64,000 bases of DNA from an uncultured Oleiphilaceae bacterium (GTDB lineage: Bacteria > Pseudomonadota > Gammaproteobacteria > Pseudomonadales > Oleiphilaceae). How positions within the stretch are numbered: the stretch's first letter is position 1; each line of letters opens with the position of its first letter. This document shows positions 1 through 9,384 of this stretch, one piece after another. Location of the stretch: positions 124,001-188,000 of the forward strand of contig CAJXUY010000005.1 of the NCBI GenBank assembly GCA_913060665.1, read 5' to 3'. Both the position numbers and the translations under genes were made by a program. The notes under the pieces are model-generated. The model saw nothing but the letters and a program-made list of their open reading frames with translations, made no database searches and was not told the DNA's origin.

Positions 1-1174
1 GAAGAGACAACTTTGAACCAGGCTTAACCATGATACGTTTTACTTGAAAACGCTTACTATTGGTAATACCTTCGTAAGTTCCCCAAGGTCGGTGAACTTT
101 TTTATGAAAACGGTGTTCATGGCGTTCTTGCTGTTTTACTTGAGCAACCAGCTTTTTCACATCCTGAACGCGTGACTTATCTGCGACTAAAATAACATCA
201 TTGGTTTCAACAATTACATGGTTGTCTATTCCAATAGCAGCTACCAAACGCGACTCTGAATGGATATAGGAGTTGTTAACATCCTCTGTAATGACATCCC
301 CTTTACAGACATTCCCCTGCTCATCCTGCTGGTGGATATCCCACAAAGCAGACCAAGAACCTACATCACTCCAGCCAGCATCTAAAGTTACCACAACAGC
401 AGAGTCTGTCTTCTCCATTACCGCATAATCGATGGAATCATCTGGGCTAGTCGCAAACGTTTCCGCATCCACCCGAGTAAAATCCAGATCTGTAGAACTA
501 TTTTCAATAGAGCATCTACAAACAGCAATCATTTCCGGATTAAACTTCCCCAACTCTTCCAAATAACGATCAGCACGAAACATAAACATGCCGCTGTTCC
601 AATAATAGTCACCAGAGCTTATATATTTTTTCGCTGTTTCTTCATCTGGTTTTTCGACAAAATGATCAACGTCAGCCCAATCACCTTGCTGCTTACCAGA
701 TTGAATATAACCATAACCTGTATGCGGCGAATCCGGCACAATACCAAACGTCGCCAACTTCCCATCCAATGCTGCAGCTTTACCTTTCAATACAGCATCC
801 GAAAATTTAGGCCCATCGTTAATAACATGATCAGCCGGCATAATAAGCAATACAGCATCGGCATCCGCCTCAATAGCTTTATAGGCGGCAAGAGCAATAG
901 CAGGAGCAGTGTTTCGCCCAACAGGTTCTAGAATAATGGAACTTTTGCTTAGGTTATTATGGGTTTGTAAGCACCCAGCCACCATAAATCGATGCTCTTC
1001 ATTGGATACTACAATCAAATGTTTTACATCATCCAATCCCTTAACACGCTCAACCGTATCGCCCAATAAACTATTATCATTGACCAAATTAATAAATTGT
1101 TTAGGGTGCGTCTCGCGGGAGAGAGGCCAAAGGCGGGTGCCTGAGCCACCTGAAAGAATAACGGGGGTAATCAA
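1..1174 (-). CDS. manC: Mannose-1-phosphate guanylyltransferase / mannose-6-phosphate isomerase (partial)
   Basis: Bifunctional type II enzyme making GDP-mannose from mannose-1-phosphate, probably with C-terminal phosphomannose isomerase activity; cytoplasmic sugar-nucleotide supply for the locus. The N-terminus carries the nucleotidyltransferase signature GGSGTRLWPLSR (residues 9-20), and a PADH motif follows near residue 115. The last visible part enters the cupin domain (RPWGTYE, then VKPGSKLSL), so the 3' end lies beyond the left edge. About 391 of the usual 470-480 residues are seen. The only in-frame start is TTG at 1174, with GGAG seven bases upstream. The nearby ATG at 1179 hits a stop at once. 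It is the last gene of the minus-strand block in this window, 77 bases after the dehydratase gene. Confidence 0.93.
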   Translation of the reverse strand, partial: MITPVILSGGSGTRLWPLSRETHPKQFINLVNDNSLLGDTVERVKGLDDVKHLIVVSNEEHRFMVAGCLQTHNNLSKSSIILEPVGRNTAPAIALAAYKAIEADADAVLLIMPADHVINDGPKFSDAVLKGKAAALDGKLATFGIVPDSPHTGYGYIQSGKQQGDWADVDHFVEKPDEETAKKYISSGDYYWNSGMFMFRADRYLEELGKFNPEMIAVCRCSIENSSTDLDFTRVDAETFATSPDDSIDYAVMEKTDSAVVVTLDAGWSDVGSWSALWDIHQQDEQGNVCKGDVITEDVNNSYIHSESRLVAAIGIDNHVIVETNDVILVADKSRVQDVKKLVAQVKQQERHEHRFHKKVHRPWGTYEGITNSKRFQVKRIMVKPGSKLSL

Positions 1175-1251
1175 ATCATTTCTCCGGATACAAAGTTTCG
1201 GTTATTGTAGAGACATAAAGAGCGTTAGCCAAGGAGATAAGTTTTAGAGTG

Positions 1252-3207
1252 CTAATCTGCCGCCTTATATAACTCAACACGTTCTATCTTACGAACATTA
1301 TCTGGCCGCAAAATGGCATCACACCTACCCTGTTTCCAAACCAAATCTTCAAGTGCATTGTTAGGCGTAAAGCCTAGTGGAGTAGACTGCAAAATATCAC
1401 GGACTTTATCACAATCAAAAATATGGCAAGCACGATCCAAACGACCTAGGATCTCCTCAACTTCTGTCCACTTAAGTGAGAGTTCACGCGCTTTCATAAT
1501 TCGAGGGTGATCAGTGCCCTGCGGATCATCACCAATCAACAATTCTTCATAAAGCTTTTCACCTGGCCGCAAACCGGTGTAGGCGATTTCGATGTCTCCA
1601 TCAGGGTTTTTCTCATCTTTAACTTCAAGCCCCATAAGGTGAACCATTTTACGGGCGAGGTCTGCAATTTTAACCTGCTCTCCCATGTCTAAAACAAATA
1701 CATCTCCACCATGCCCCATATTTCCGGCCTGTAAAACTAATTGCGCAGCTTCAGGAATGGTCATAAAATACCGAATAATATCTGGATGAGTGACTGTAAT
1801 TGGCCCGCTTTTTTTAATTTGCTCTCTAAATAGTGGTACCACGGAGCCTGAAGAGCCCAACACATTTCCAAACCTCACCATGCAAAAACGGGTACCTGCT
1901 TGTCTCTGAGATAACCCCTGAAGTACTAGCTCAGCCATTCGCTTACTTGCCCCCATTACATTAGTAGGCCGAACTGCTTTATCGGTTGAGATGAGGACAA
2001 ATGTTTCTACTTTAGCCTTTATCGCAGCTTCTGCGGTATACCAAGTACCGAATACATTATTTCTAACACCCTCCACAACATTGTGTTCAACCAAAGGTAC
2101 ATGTTTATATGCTGCAGCATGATAAATGGTTTGAACGCCGAACGAAGTCAGAATAACTTCGAGACGATGTTCTTTTTGCACTGACCCCATTACAGGCATG
2201 ATATCGACATTTAACCCTATTTCATTAACCAACATAAGTAGCTCATTGTGAATGGCATAAAGGTTAAACTCAGACAATTCAAACAGCACTAATGATTTTG
2301 GTTTATGTTGTATAATTTGGCGGCATAACTCTGAACCAATAGAGCCCCCCGCGCCGGTCACCATAACAACTTTACTTTTTATAAAGTTTTCCAATAGCTT
2401 ATTACTTGGCTTAATAGGATCACGACCGAGTAAATCTTCTACTTCTATGTCCTTAATTTCTTCAATCTTTGCTCGACCACTAATTACATCAGCCATATTA
2501 GGAATTGTTTGAACCTGAACCGGCAGGGGCTCTAGATACCTTAATATAAGTGATCGCTGAGAATGAGGGGCGCTACCTATGGCCAATAGAAGCTTATTGA
2601 CTCCATGTTTCACAATAAGCTTGGAAAGCTCAACCGGGCTATGAACCCTCAACCCTTGAAATATATTGCCTTGACGGCTTTTATTATCGTCTACATAAGC
2701 TACAGGTTGAAATTCCTTACCTTGAAACAACGCATTAGCAAGCTGAATTCCAGATGTGCCTGCACCGTATATAATCACCTTTTCTTTGAGCTTACGCTGC
2801 GCCTGATGGACATAAGAACGTACCATCATTCTGGAGCCACCTATGAGCAACAATGATATTCCCCAATAAATAAACGGCGAAGAACGAGGTACTGGTGCTT
2901 TTAACAAAAAACTTGAGGCGGAAAAAACAAGGGCAGAAACAGACACACCTGAAACAACGGCTATCAAAGCGTGGTTTGACAAATAGCGAATAACAGCTCG
3001 GTAGAGCCCTAACCTGACAAAGACAGCTAACGTTACTACGGTAGTGATCAAAAATGACCCCAAAACTAACTTATCACTAGGGATATAAATTGCTTCTAAA
3101 CGCAAGCAGATAGATAGCCAAAGAGCTGAGAAGACAAAAATACTATCAGTGAATACCGAGAACACTCGTTTTTGATAGCGAGGTAGGTCTAGAAAATAAC
3201 TGAACAA
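1252..3207 (-). CDS. wbpM: WbpM/CapD-type membrane nucleotide-sugar 4,6-dehydratase
   Basis: Predicted UDP-GlcNAc 4,6-dehydratase giving UDP-4-keto-6-deoxy sugar, the first step to UDP-QuiNAc or related sugars. About four N-terminal membrane helices are followed by a CoA-binding-like Rossmann segment (YGAGTSG) and the SDR domain with TGAGGSIG near residue 290. The active site reads STDKAVRPTNVMGASK: Met replaces the usual SDR Tyr (MxxxK), as is typical of WbpM-class enzymes. The longest frame starts with ATG at 3234 (660 aa), but that ATG has no Shine-Dalgarno. TTG at 3207 sits four bases after a perfect AGGAGG and matches where homologues begin, so I prefer it (651 aa). It lies downstream of the sugar transferase and WbpV-like genes, the wbpV-initiator-wbpM order seen in Pseudomonas O-antigen loci. 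Confidence 0.92.
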   Translation of the reverse strand: MFSYFLDLPRYQKRVFSVFTDSIFVFSALWLSICLRLEAIYIPSDKLVLGSFLITTVVTLAVFVRLGLYRAVIRYLSNHALIAVVSGVSVSALVFSASSFLLKAPVPRSSPFIYWGISLLLIGGSRMMVRSYVHQAQRKLKEKVIIYGAGTSGIQLANALFQGKEFQPVAYVDDNKSRQGNIFQGLRVHSPVELSKLIVKHGVNKLLLAIGSAPHSQRSLILRYLEPLPVQVQTIPNMADVISGRAKIEEIKDIEVEDLLGRDPIKPSNKLLENFIKSKVVMVTGAGGSIGSELCRQIIQHKPKSLVLFELSEFNLYAIHNELLMLVNEIGLNVDIMPVMGSVQKEHRLEVILTSFGVQTIYHAAAYKHVPLVEHNVVEGVRNNVFGTWYTAEAAIKAKVETFVLISTDKAVRPTNVMGASKRMAELVLQGLSQRQAGTRFCMVRFGNVLGSSGSVVPLFREQIKKSGPITVTHPDIIRYFMTIPEAAQLVLQAGNMGHGGDVFVLDMGEQVKIADLARKMVHLMGLEVKDEKNPDGDIEIAYTGLRPGEKLYEELLIGDDPQGTDHPRIMKARELSLKWTEVEEILGRLDRACHIFDCDKVRDILQSTPLGFTPNNALEDLVWKQGRCDAILRPDNVRKIERVELYKAAD

Positions 3208-3237
3208 AAAACCTCCTAATCGAAACCCATTCATGAG

Positions 3238-3267
3238 AATGAGATATAAGTCTTGATATATCTCATT
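3238..3267 (-). promoter_or_regulatory. Leader hairpin upstream of wbpM-like gene
   Basis: Perfect 11-bp inverted repeat (AATGAGATATA / TATATCTCATT) around an 8-nt loop, in the 120-nt gap between the sugar transferase gene and wbpM. It has no T-run, so it is not a standard terminator. It lies about 30-60 nt upstream of the preferred TTG start and ends only four bases before the alternative ATG. It could stabilise the mRNA or tune expression; function unknown. Confidence 0.5.
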
Positions 3268-3354
3268 TTAGATGTTCTATAGGCTCAAAGCAAAAAAGAA
3301 CCCTCTAGACCTTAACACTTAACATTAGCTGCAGCCTCACTAATGTAAGAATTT

Positions 3355-3915
3355 CTACTTTACTCTATCTCCTGACCCTTTACCCAAAATGGTCATTAAG
3401 ATATACCTAAAGTAATCCACTAACGCAAAAGCTTCAATCATTCGCTGATCCCATTCAGCTAATAATTCAGGTGTTGACATATCTATATCATTCACTTGAG
3501 CGAGACCAGTAATACCCGGTAACACGTCAAATACGCTTCGCAAATCGCGAGCTTCGATTAATTGTTGTTGATTAAATAAGCATGGTCTCGGGCCAACTAT
3601 ACTCATCTCTCCCTTTAGAACATTAATCAACTGTGGTAGCTCATCTATTTTAGTTTTTCGTAAGAATCCACCTAGTTTTGTAATAGATGTAGTGCAAGCA
3701 AGATGACTGGCTACCGACTTGGTATCAACACTCATAGTACGAAACTTAATCAAGGTAAATGGTTTTTTATTTTTCCCAACTCGTAATTGTTTAAAAATAG
3801 GAGAACCTGTATCGAAATATCCAATAATAAAAACCACTAACATAATCGGCGCAGTTAGTATTAAACCCAAAAGCGCAGCAGCAATATCAATCAATCTAAC
3901 TAAAAATGAGTTCAT
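3355..3915 (-). CDS. Initiating sugar-1-phosphate transferase (WcaJ/PglC-type)
   Basis: Bacterial sugar transferase family: moves a sugar-1-phosphate from UDP-sugar to undecaprenyl phosphate on the inner face of the membrane, starting glycan assembly. One N-terminal hydrophobic segment (about residues 7-28) is followed by the family motifs KFRTM, KIDELPQL and MSIVGPRP. At about 186 aa it is the short, monotopic PglC-like form without the extra helices of WcaJ/WbaP. The frame opens at 3933, but the segment beginning MNSFLVRLID at 3915 matches family N-termini, so that start is used with some doubt. It sits between the WbpV-like reductase and the WbpM-like dehydratase, where Pseudomonas has the multi-spanning WbpL, so its substrate may be UDP-QuiNAc. 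Confidence 0.9.
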   Translation of the reverse strand: MNSFLVRLIDIAAALLGLILTAPIMLVVFIIGYFDTGSPIFKQLRVGKNKKPFTLIKFRTMSVDTKSVASHLACTTSITKLGGFLRKTKIDELPQLINVLKGEMSIVGPRPCLFNQQQLIEARDLRSVFDVLPGITGLAQVNDIDMSTPELLAEWDQRMIEAFALVDYFRYILMTILGKGSGDRVK

Positions 3916-3932
3916 AGACACCATTAATAACA

Positions 3933-4901
3933 TTATTTATTTAAGTAATACTGCGCTGTTGTTTTAAGCCCCTCATTTACCTTATAAGGAGGAGTCCAAT
4001 CCAGATATGATTTGGTCTTTGAAATGTCAACTTGAAGTGAACCTAGCAAGCGTTGCGCAATAGTTTTCTTACCTAGCAATCTCGCCAAAGACTCAAGAAA
4101 CGGACTCGGTACAGGTAACAGTTTCACCGATGAGTCAAATGGAACAGCTAACATGTTTAAAAGTGCTGTGGTGGAAACGTCATCATCATCAGACACCAAA
4201 AACGTTTGATTTGCCGCATTAGCATGAGAAACGCAAGTGACTATAAGGTCAATTAAATTGCCGATATAAACAAAACTTCGCTTATTTTTAACAGCCCCTA
4301 AAGGGAGTGGTAATCCTTTATTTAGCCATTTCATCATAGTAGAAAAATTACCTTTTACGCCTGGACCATAAACCAATGGCGGTCGTATAATTACAACCTC
4401 AAGGCCATGTTTCTTTGCTATACCCTGAAGACCAACCTCTGCCTCATATTTACTCAAGCCATAAGGGTCAATAGGTGAGCACGCACTATCAGCGTTAAAC
4501 GAAGAGCCAGGCTCAGTAAATTCACCATTTACTTTAATAGAACTGATAAAAATGAAACGTTTAACTCCAGCGTCTGCGGCTTTTTCTGCAAGACTTAACG
4601 TTATATCAGTATTAACGGCGCGGAATTCAATTAATGGATCGAGGGCAACATCATCCATTACGTGAACTCTGGCAGCACAATGTACTACCACATCATTTTT
4701 CCCACAACACTCATCTCCTGACAGCAACGACTCTAGGGATACAGGCGTAAAATGTGTCAAACTAAAGCGCTTAATACTATCGGCTCTAATAACCGGAATC
4801 ACGCGAAAACCTATTGAATACAGGTATTTACAAAGATTAAGCCCTACAAAGCCGTTAGCACCCGTCACCCAAACAGAAGGCAATACAGAAGAATTAATCA
4901 T
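3933..4901 (-). CDS. WbpV-like NAD-dependent epimerase/reductase
   Basis: Extended SDR of 322 aa with TGANGFVG near residue 14 and the catalytic pair in YGLSK (YxxxK) near residue 150, preceded by FISSIKV. Overall layout (PPLVYGPGVKGNF, then SFVYIGNLIDLI) is that of the family holding WbpV, the 4-keto reductase that completes UDP-QuiNAc; many members are auto-named UDP-glucose 4-epimerase. Neighbourhood supports the reductase role: the initiating transferase and the 4,6-dehydratase follow on the same strand. It begins just after the stop of the preceding glycosyltransferase. Exact substrate is inferred from context. Confidence 0.82.
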   Translation of the reverse strand: MINSSVLPSVWVTGANGFVGLNLCKYLYSIGFRVIPVIRADSIKRFSLTHFTPVSLESLLSGDECCGKNDVVVHCAARVHVMDDVALDPLIEFRAVNTDITLSLAEKAADAGVKRFIFISSIKVNGEFTEPGSSFNADSACSPIDPYGLSKYEAEVGLQGIAKKHGLEVVIIRPPLVYGPGVKGNFSTMMKWLNKGLPLPLGAVKNKRSFVYIGNLIDLIVTCVSHANAANQTFLVSDDDDVSTTALLNMLAVPFDSSVKLLPVPSPFLESLARLLGKKTIAQRLLGSLQVDISKTKSYLDWTPPYKVNEGLKTTAQYYLNK

Positions 4902-5744
4902 TCAAAACCACTTCCAGCCATGCTTTCGAAAAAATATAGCAGCCGACCGAATAAACAGATTGATATGCTTCCAACCCTTCTTACCAGCCCCTCCTCCGAA
5001 ATGGGCGACCGAGAGTTTAGGATTATACACAACATTTCCAAAATTATGAGCTCTTAGTGAAAGGTCAAAGTCCTCAAAGTACAAAAAAAATCGCTCATCA
5101 AAGCCGCCAAGTGCTTTGAAAGCGGACGTTCTAAATAGCATAAAACAACCACTAATAATTTGAGCGGGGGCTTCCTGTTCTAGCGCCACCTTCGCTCTCT
5201 CTTCATAACGATATAATTGCGTTTCAAACAATTTGGATAAAAAGTCACTCCCTATAAGGCGCAGCATCAATACCATTAAAGAAGGATATGACTTGATACC
5301 ATACTGAATTGAGCCATCAAAGTTAGTCAGCTTTGGAGCAACTAACACAGTTTCAGAATTTTTCCCGTGCCCTAGATAATCCAAAGCCTGCGTCACCACA
5401 TCTTGTTCAAATAACAAATCTGAGTTGAGCACGAAATGAAAATTAGATTCTATACGTTCAATACAGAGATTGTGGCCTGCACCGAACCCGATATTCCCAT
5501 GGCCTGAAATAACATCTACTTGTGCCTCAGTTAACGTCGCTTCAACATTTTCTTTTATCTTTTCAAGCATACTTCTATTTTCAGCCTGAGGGCTGTTATC
5601 AATCAATAAAATAACAGCATTCACTCGTTTATATGACTGATTTGTATGACAAATGCTTTTTATCAACGACGTAAAAAAACACTCAATATCCTCACGACAG
5701 GCATCATAAATTACAATCGAGAACGATAAGGTCAATACATCCAT
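4902..5744 (-). CDS. GT2 family glycosyltransferase
   Basis: GT-A fold inverting glycosyltransferase of about 280 aa, cytoplasmic or peripheral. Near the middle it has NSDLLFEQD in the DXD position, and later GGFDERFFLYFEDFDLSLR, the ED-containing motif that usually holds the catalytic base. The first part (SFSIVIYDAC) is the strand entering the nucleotide-binding site. The frame can start at TTG 5750, overlapping the stop of the upstream gene, or at ATG 5744; neither has a strong ribosome-binding site. It is translationally coupled to the rhamnosyltransferase-like gene upstream. Probably adds one sugar of the O-unit; donor unknown. Confidence 0.85.
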   Translation of the reverse strand: MDVLTLSFSIVIYDACREDIECFFTSLIKSICHTNQSYKRVNAVILLIDNSPQAENRSMLEKIKENVEATLTEAQVDVISGHGNIGFGAGHNLCIERIESNFHFVLNSDLLFEQDVVTQALDYLGHGKNSETVLVAPKLTNFDGSIQYGIKSYPSLMVLMLRLIGSDFLSKLFETQLYRYEERAKVALEQEAPAQIISGCFMLFRTSAFKALGGFDERFFLYFEDFDLSLRAHNFGNVVYNPKLSVAHFGGGAGKKGWKHINLFIRSAAIFFRKHGWKWF

Positions 5745-5746
5745 AT

Positions 5747-6640
5747 TCAATACATTTTATCTTTTGGGAAGTTAGTCATACCATGCCACAAACCACTTTT
5801 TAGCGCTTTAATTCTTGCAAATCTTTCATTATGAAATAAGGCTTCAACACTGATTTTGGCTACGATTCTAAAAAACTCAGAGATCCCCCAGAATCGGGTA
5901 AAATAAGGCAAACGAGAGACCCAGATAAGGTTCCTAACCAAATAAAACACTCTAAATGCACTATGGATAGGTATTTGCCGTGAAGTAAATGGAATCGCAT
6001 GTCGTTTTTCTCCAATGTCATGCTGCATTTCAGCAACCGCTGAACCGTACACCTTATAGCCCTTTGAACGAGCCCGATGGCACCACTCGACATCAATATA
6101 GTCTACAAATAGTGGTTCCCACATCAGACCAACATCGTGTATCACATTTATATTTATTAATGATCCTGATGTAATGACATGATCAGCAATACTTTTCGCT
6201 TTTTGGCTGCAGCTACTCCTAACCCTATGAAAACCTTCACTCCGAACAAATGGAATGTGCTTGCCTGACTGGACATCGATCAATCTAGGCCCAACAACAC
6301 CAACTTTTTCACCTTGCGCTAAAAGTTCCTGCTCATCTCTGATAAGCATCGCCACCATATTTTCACCAAGAGACGTGTCTTGGTCTAACAGTAGTAGATG
6401 TAAAGCCCCTAACTCTAACGCTTTTTTTATACCCTGATTGAGCGCAGTCGATAATCCACGGTTCTCAGCGTTTAAGATATAATGTATTTCCTTGTCAGAG
6501 GAGGTCGTCTTCGCTATGCACACCTGATCACTAGAACCATTATCAACAACAACAATTTCATCAACCTGTTCACTAGTCCTATCCAATAAATATTGAATAT
6601 TTTCAGCCGGGTTAAAGGTAACAACAATTGCAACAATCAT
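5747..6640 (-). CDS. Rhamnosyltransferase-like GT2
   Basis: 297-aa GT2 enzyme closest in pattern to the rhamnosyltransferase (WbbL/RfbF) group: early AIVVTFNP, then LLLLDQDTS (acidic DXD-like site) around residue 85, and FVDYIDVEWCHRA near residue 180. The substrate would be dTDP-L-rhamnose made by the rfbBACD genes at 28.4-31.8 kb. Its start overlaps the stop of the UPF0104 membrane protein gene by ATGA, and its stop overlaps the next GT2 gene, so the three are co-transcribed. Rhamnose specificity rests on family resemblance and on the presence of the rhamnose pathway. Confidence 0.83.
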   Translation of the reverse strand: MIVAIVVTFNPAENIQYLLDRTSEQVDEIVVVDNGSSDQVCIAKTTSSDKEIHYILNAENRGLSTALNQGIKKALELGALHLLLLDQDTSLGENMVAMLIRDEQELLAQGEKVGVVGPRLIDVQSGKHIPFVRSEGFHRVRSSCSQKAKSIADHVITSGSLININVIHDVGLMWEPLFVDYIDVEWCHRARSKGYKVYGSAVAEMQHDIGEKRHAIPFTSRQIPIHSAFRVFYLVRNLIWVSRLPYFTRFWGISEFFRIVAKISVEALFHNERFARIKALKSGLWHGMTNFPKDKMY

Positions 6641-7635
6641 TCTTTATTCTCTCTATTCAACTCCAAAGATTGATTATCCTGCTGTTTCTTCTCTGCTTCA
6701 CCCTCTAAAATAACATTAGAACTCGCTCCGATTTTCAACACTATTAGCAGACAGCTAGACCCAAATAAGATAGCAAACCAAAGTGTCATGATTCTTCCAA
6801 TAAACGTCGAGTTAAGAACAATTTCTTCTGATTCACCGAGATCAATTAATAGCGAGGACTGCACATACTCTGTTACCCCTAAACCTCCTGGGACAAAACT
6901 CAGGGCTCCCGCTACCAATGAAACACTCGATGCACCTAGCGCACTGAAATAATCAAGATTGCCACCCAATGCGCATAATACTATATAGAAAACCAATCCC
7001 ACTAGGCTCCAGGCTATTGCTCCGAAGATGATTCCGAGAATGAATTCTCGAACGGAAAATAATCTAGTTAAAGAAGCAAGTAACTTTTCAACATGCTTAA
7101 GCCTATGAGCATCTTTCCAACGCTCCCATATAAATGATAATCGACTCTCAATAAAAGAGGTATTCAGAATTATATAAGGAGCGACTAGTAAAAAGAGCAA
7201 TATGCTAAACCAAGTCACGTTAATAATGTTTTGCGAAAACATAAAGACAAGTGCTATACAACTCAAACTAAACAAGTCACAGTAACGATCAAACATAAAT
7301 AGAGCAAGACTATCGACATAAGTCATACCTACGTCTTTTAAAAAAATCGAGCGCACGAGTTCTCCCGTCTTTCCTGGGGTAGCCGTAAAAGCAAAACCAG
7401 AACAATAAATAAAGAAATTGTGCAAATTTGATACTCTATAACCCAATGCAGAAGCGAGTACATTCCACCTTAAAAACCGTAAAGAAAAAGACATTATCAT
7501 CAATAGTATTACTTGAAGACAAACAAATAACGAAATATCTTTTAACACTGTTACAGATAAACGTTGATCGGAATAAAACCACCCCAGATAACAGAACAAA
7601 AAAATTGCTATCCAGCGTTTGAAGCCGTATTTCAT
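6637..7635 (-). CDS. UPF0104 / LPG-synthase-type multi-spanning membrane protein
   Basis: About 332 aa with roughly eight hydrophobic helices. It resembles the lysylphosphatidylglycerol synthase TM (flippase-like, UPF0104) family: LRWNVLASALGY near residue 60, TPGKTGELVR near 95, and FVPGGLGVTEY near 255 are the family's conserved motifs. Members are often beside GtrA and glycosyltransferase genes and are thought to act in lipid or lipid-linked sugar translocation; the activity is not established. ATG 7635 is preferred over TTG 7647. It lies 41 bases after the GtrA-like gene and overlaps the downstream GT2 gene by 4 bases. The charged C-terminal tail (residues 300-332) is probably cytoplasmic. 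Confidence 0.82.
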   Translation of the reverse strand: MKYGFKRWIAIFLFCYLGWFYSDQRLSVTVLKDISLFVCLQVILLMIMSFSLRFLRWNVLASALGYRVSNLHNFFIYCSGFAFTATPGKTGELVRSIFLKDVGMTYVDSLALFMFDRYCDLFSLSCIALVFMFSQNIINVTWFSILLFLLVAPYIILNTSFIESRLSFIWERWKDAHRLKHVEKLLASLTRLFSVREFILGIIFGAIAWSLVGLVFYIVLCALGGNLDYFSALGASSVSLVAGALSFVPGGLGVTEYVQSSLLIDLGESEEIVLNSTFIGRIMTLWFAILFGSSCLLIVLKIGASSNVILEGEAEKKQQDNQSLELNRENKE

Positions 7636-7676
7636 TAGACAACCCAAGACAATACACTTGTCTTTGAACTCAACTA

Positions 7677-8093
7677 CTATTTTCGAAATGTGAGGTGTTT
7701 GTGCCCAACGTAACTGGTAAATGCGGGCACAGCAACACCAAAAAGGTGAGCAATTTCCTTATTGTAAAAAGAAATTTCCATCCACCTCAGAACATAGTGA
7801 TATAGAACCATACTAACAACCCATGTTTGTATCACAGCAGCGACATTAACCAACGTAAAATAGGCAACTTCTTGCAGTGCAGTATTTTTGCTTGTATCAA
7901 ACACAAAAAACTTCGACAAGAGATAGGCGGTTATCATCCCGGTTAAATACGCAAGGACAATCGCTTCACTAAAGTCTATGTAATAGCTATAAAAAACACG
8001 ACTAACTACATTTACAATAGCTGCAAAACCACCTACTAATAAAAAATTAAGAAACTCCTTTGACGCAAAAACATCGTTCAATTTACGGATCAT
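7677..8093 (-). CDS. GtrA family membrane protein
   Basis: 138 aa with four predicted helices; [13 protein letters not shown] at the first helix and FVFD after helix two are typical of GtrA. GtrA proteins are thought to take part in moving polyprenyl-phosphate-linked sugars across the inner membrane. The mycobacterial relative Rv3789 lies beside the DprE1/DprE2 genes of decaprenyl-phosphate-arabinose synthesis, and DprE1- and DprE2-like genes lie about 5 kb upstream here on the same strand. The start overlaps the stop of the FAD protein gene (ATGA). A role with the arabinose-type lipid is inference; it may serve another lipid-linked sugar. Confidence 0.88.
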   Translation of the reverse strand: MIRKLNDVFASKEFLNFLLVGGFAAIVNVVSRVFYSYYIDFSEAIVLAYLTGMITAYLLSKFFVFDTSKNTALQEVAYFTLVNVAAVIQTWVVSMVLYHYVLRWMEISFYNKEIAHLFGVAVPAFTSYVGHKHLTFRK

Positions 8094-9376
8094 GCTTTTT
8101 CCTGCATGTTAGCCATATCAATACCAAACCGAATACTTTCAGAAACACCTCTATCTTCCGGGTAGTAATACGATGTATCTGCCACGTAAAGCCCCTTCAC
8201 GGGGAGGTTTACAGGTGGGAGTTTCGACAAATAGTCAGGGTCGCAAATAGGCTGAGCATATCTATAACGACTGACATGTATATCTACAAAGTCACCATCC
8301 GTTAATTCAGCGTTAATCAACTTCAAATGGTTTCTTACTTTATCCTTAAAAACATCGTCACTATCAGCATACTTCGGATGTTCACCAGGCATATAGTATG
8401 GTACGTAGACGATATGCTCATCCATTGGGTATAAGTTCGTATACTCCACGATGCCCGGAATATCCATTCGTTCATCGTTCACATTAAGCCAGAAGTTTTG
8501 GGTAACCGCTTTTTTTAATTTTACAATCAAACAAACAACCGCAATATTTTTACGGTCATCATATTGCTGTTTAAGCGCTTCAGGTAAGTCTGGGATCAAA
8601 CGTGAAATATAGGGTAATGGTGTAGTACAGAATACCGAGTCAAATTTCTCAATCGCGCCGCCACTTTCTACTCCAGAGAAAGCGCCACTTTCAATCACGA
8701 GCTTGCCAACGGGCGTTGATAATTTTATCTTGCCGCCCAATTCTTCAATTCTCTTTTGCATAGCTAATAGTAAAATTTCAGATCCGCCTTCCAGATAACC
8801 TAGCTTTTCCTTCATCAAATTATAACGGGAGTTTCCTATTCTTTTTATTCTCGTCCAAATCCACGCGGCTGAAAGATTGTTAGCGTAATCGTAAAATTTT
8901 AAATCGAATAAGCTTTTCCACATTACATCATAGGCTTTATAACCAACCCAGCGCCTAATCCAAGATGAAGCTTCTACTTTATCGAGCGTGCTCCAGTCGG
9001 ACCTTTTAGTTGAGATAAAGGCATGTAGGCCATAGCGAATTTTAGAGATAAAGCTAAGCGCTGGAAACTTCAATAACGCAACCGGATTACCCCAATCAAA
9101 CAGGTTACCATTATAAAAATAGCCCATTTTCGTTTCAGTCCACTTCAACTTATCTTCAATACCCATTTCTTTAATCATATTGAAATGAGGTTTATCGTTA
9201 GCACATATAAAGTGGTAATAACGCTCTATTGATAGTCCGCCAAAATCAAATGAAGCCGTCATTCCCCCAACTCGATCATCTGCCTCAAAAACCGTTACAT
9301 CATGACCATTTTTAACTAACTGCAACGCAACAGAAAGACCCATTGGCCCTGCACCAACAACCGCAATTTTACTCAT
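8090..9376 (-). CDS. FAD/NAD(P)-dependent oxidoreductase (amine oxidase / protoporphyrinogen oxidase-like)
   Basis: 428-aa flavoprotein. The N-terminal Rossmann motif [14 protein letters not shown] (residues 6-19) and the acidic strand end [12 protein letters not shown] define the FAD_binding/NAD_binding_8 superfamily. C-terminal [18 protein letters not shown] is the second FAD-contact region. Such proteins recur in polysaccharide loci next to GtrA, NAD-epimerase and GT2 genes; their substrate, perhaps a sugar or a lipid-linked sugar, is unknown to me. A ribosome-binding site AGGTTGA precedes the ATG. It is 8 bases after the epimerase gene and overlaps the GtrA gene, so it is in the same operon. 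Confidence 0.82.
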   Translation of the reverse strand: MSKIAVVGAGPMGLSVALQLVKNGHDVTVFEADDRVGGMTASFDFGGLSIERYYHFICANDKPHFNMIKEMGIEDKLKWTETKMGYFYNGNLFDWGNPVALLKFPALSFISKIRYGLHAFISTKRSDWSTLDKVEASSWIRRWVGYKAYDVMWKSLFDLKFYDYANNLSAAWIWTRIKRIGNSRYNLMKEKLGYLEGGSEILLLAMQKRIEELGGKIKLSTPVGKLVIESGAFSGVESGGAIEKFDSVFCTTPLPYISRLIPDLPEALKQQYDDRKNIAVVCLIVKLKKAVTQNFWLNVNDERMDIPGIVEYTNLYPMDEHIVYVPYYMPGEHPKYADSDDVFKDKVRNHLKLINAELTDGDFVDIHVSRYRYAQPICDPDYLSKLPPVNLPVKGLYVADTSYYYPEDRGVSESIRFGIDMANMQEKA

Positions 9377-9384
9377 AATTCAAC

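Noticed and set aside
662-1247. Two plus-strand open frames at 662-931 and 909-1247
   Set aside because: They lie opposite the manC coding sequence, overlap each other and have no recognisable motif or ribosome-binding site; they are shadows of manC.
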